Shown: piece by piece, positions 43,048-43,170 of the stretch
How positions within the stretch are numbered: the stretch's first letter is position 1
Layout of the letters: every line of letters begins with the position of its first letter
DNA from: Clostridia bacterium
Lineage (GTDB): Bacteria; Bacillota; Clostridia; Christensenellales; CAG-138
DNA length: 43,170 nucleotides
Assembly (NCBI GenBank): GCA_017524445.1
Contig: JAFXVP010000064.1
Location: 1 to 43,170 of the forward strand
Direction of reading: 5' to 3'
The notes under the pieces: generated by a model
The model's database searches: none
The model's input: the letters and a program-made list of their open reading frames with translations, nothing else
What the model was told of the DNA's origin: nothing
Program-made: the position numbers and the translations under genes

Positions 43048-43170
43048 ATGGCAAAAGCAAAATTCGAACGTACCAAGCCGCATGTCAACATCGGCACGAT
43101 CGGACACGTTGACCATGGCAAGACGACGCTGACGGCGGCGATCACCATGGCGCTGGCACAGCAGGGCGAA
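43048..43170 (+). CDS. tuf: Elongation factor Tu, 5' part
   Basis: The first 41 codons of EF-Tu: [20 protein letters not shown] followed by the P-loop [15 protein letters not shown]. The gene runs off the right edge. SD TAAGGAGAACTACA precedes ATG 43048, 33 bases after the fusA stop. Confidence 0.97.
   Translation, partial: MAKAKFERTKPHVNIGTIGHVDHGKTTLTAAITMALAQQGE

Overview
The window looks like a piece of a genome assembled from a mixed community, from a fairly GC-rich, probably uncultured Clostridia-like member of the Bacillota. The evidence is a spoIID homologue, a stand-alone Spo0A-type DNA-binding domain, an RsfA-like regulator, a DnaD-domain primosome protein with a DnaC/DnaI loader, EpsC-type serine acetyltransferase, lipoproteins with classical lipoboxes, and Shine-Dalgarno (SD) sequences of the GGAGG type. 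The placement is inferred from gene content only. The first ~170 bases do not fit: they are AT-rich and read as an open frame resembling the motif II region of a eukaryotic DEAD-box RNA helicase (Dbp8/DDX49-like), so the left end is probably a chimeric join.

Layout. 169-2244 (minus): DMP19-like protein, SpoU/TrmH RNA methyltransferase and AAA ATPase, tightly packed. 2274-2781: a DUF559 endonuclease gene enclosed by inverted palindromic ends. 2863-5053 (minus): DUF1858 protein and a cytoplasmic GH13 amylase/neopullulanase. 5286-8148 (plus): response regulator, sensor kinase and membrane-anchored partner. 8142-9255: a small membrane protein surrounded by short hairpin arrays and repeats. 9290-10777: MATE transporter. 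10823-12804 (minus): epsC and cysK behind a cysteine attenuator with a Cys-Cys-Cys leader peptide. 12971-15886: surface type I pullulanase. 15942-20617: HAD phosphatase (minus), then a four-gene plus-strand cluster (DUF2156, nucleotidyltransferase, SurA/PrsA-like lipoprotein, membrane protein). 20669-23576 (minus): rsmI, DnaC/DnaI, DnaD protein. 23684-26012: spoIID, TrmN6-like methylase, Spo0A_C-only protein. 26028-26791: a dense block of repeats. 26883-30802: plsC, and divergently a lower-GC acyltransferase plus acyl-CoA synthetase pair behind an attenuator-like leader. 30890-31450: RsfA-like regulator. 31763-43170: rpoB, rpoC, a Cys-rich membrane protein, rpsL, rpsG, fusA and the start of tuf.

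How the genes work together. The two GH13 enzymes fit starch use: the surface pullulanase debranches outside and the cytoplasmic enzyme finishes imported maltodextrins. cysK and epsC form a complete serine-to-cysteine module whose leader codes for consecutive cysteines just before a terminator. Several housekeeping genes (amylase, DnaD protein, spoIID, HAD, MATE) have a -10 box only 6-9 bases before the start codon and no SD, so they are probably read from leaderless or nearly leaderless mRNAs.

The most unusual material is (i) the cysteine attenuator, (ii) a dispersed element family whose same ends enclose either a DUF559 endonuclease gene or an array of small hairpins, and (iii) those arrays themselves, in which a fixed linker alternates with stems that change in sequence but stay self-complementary.
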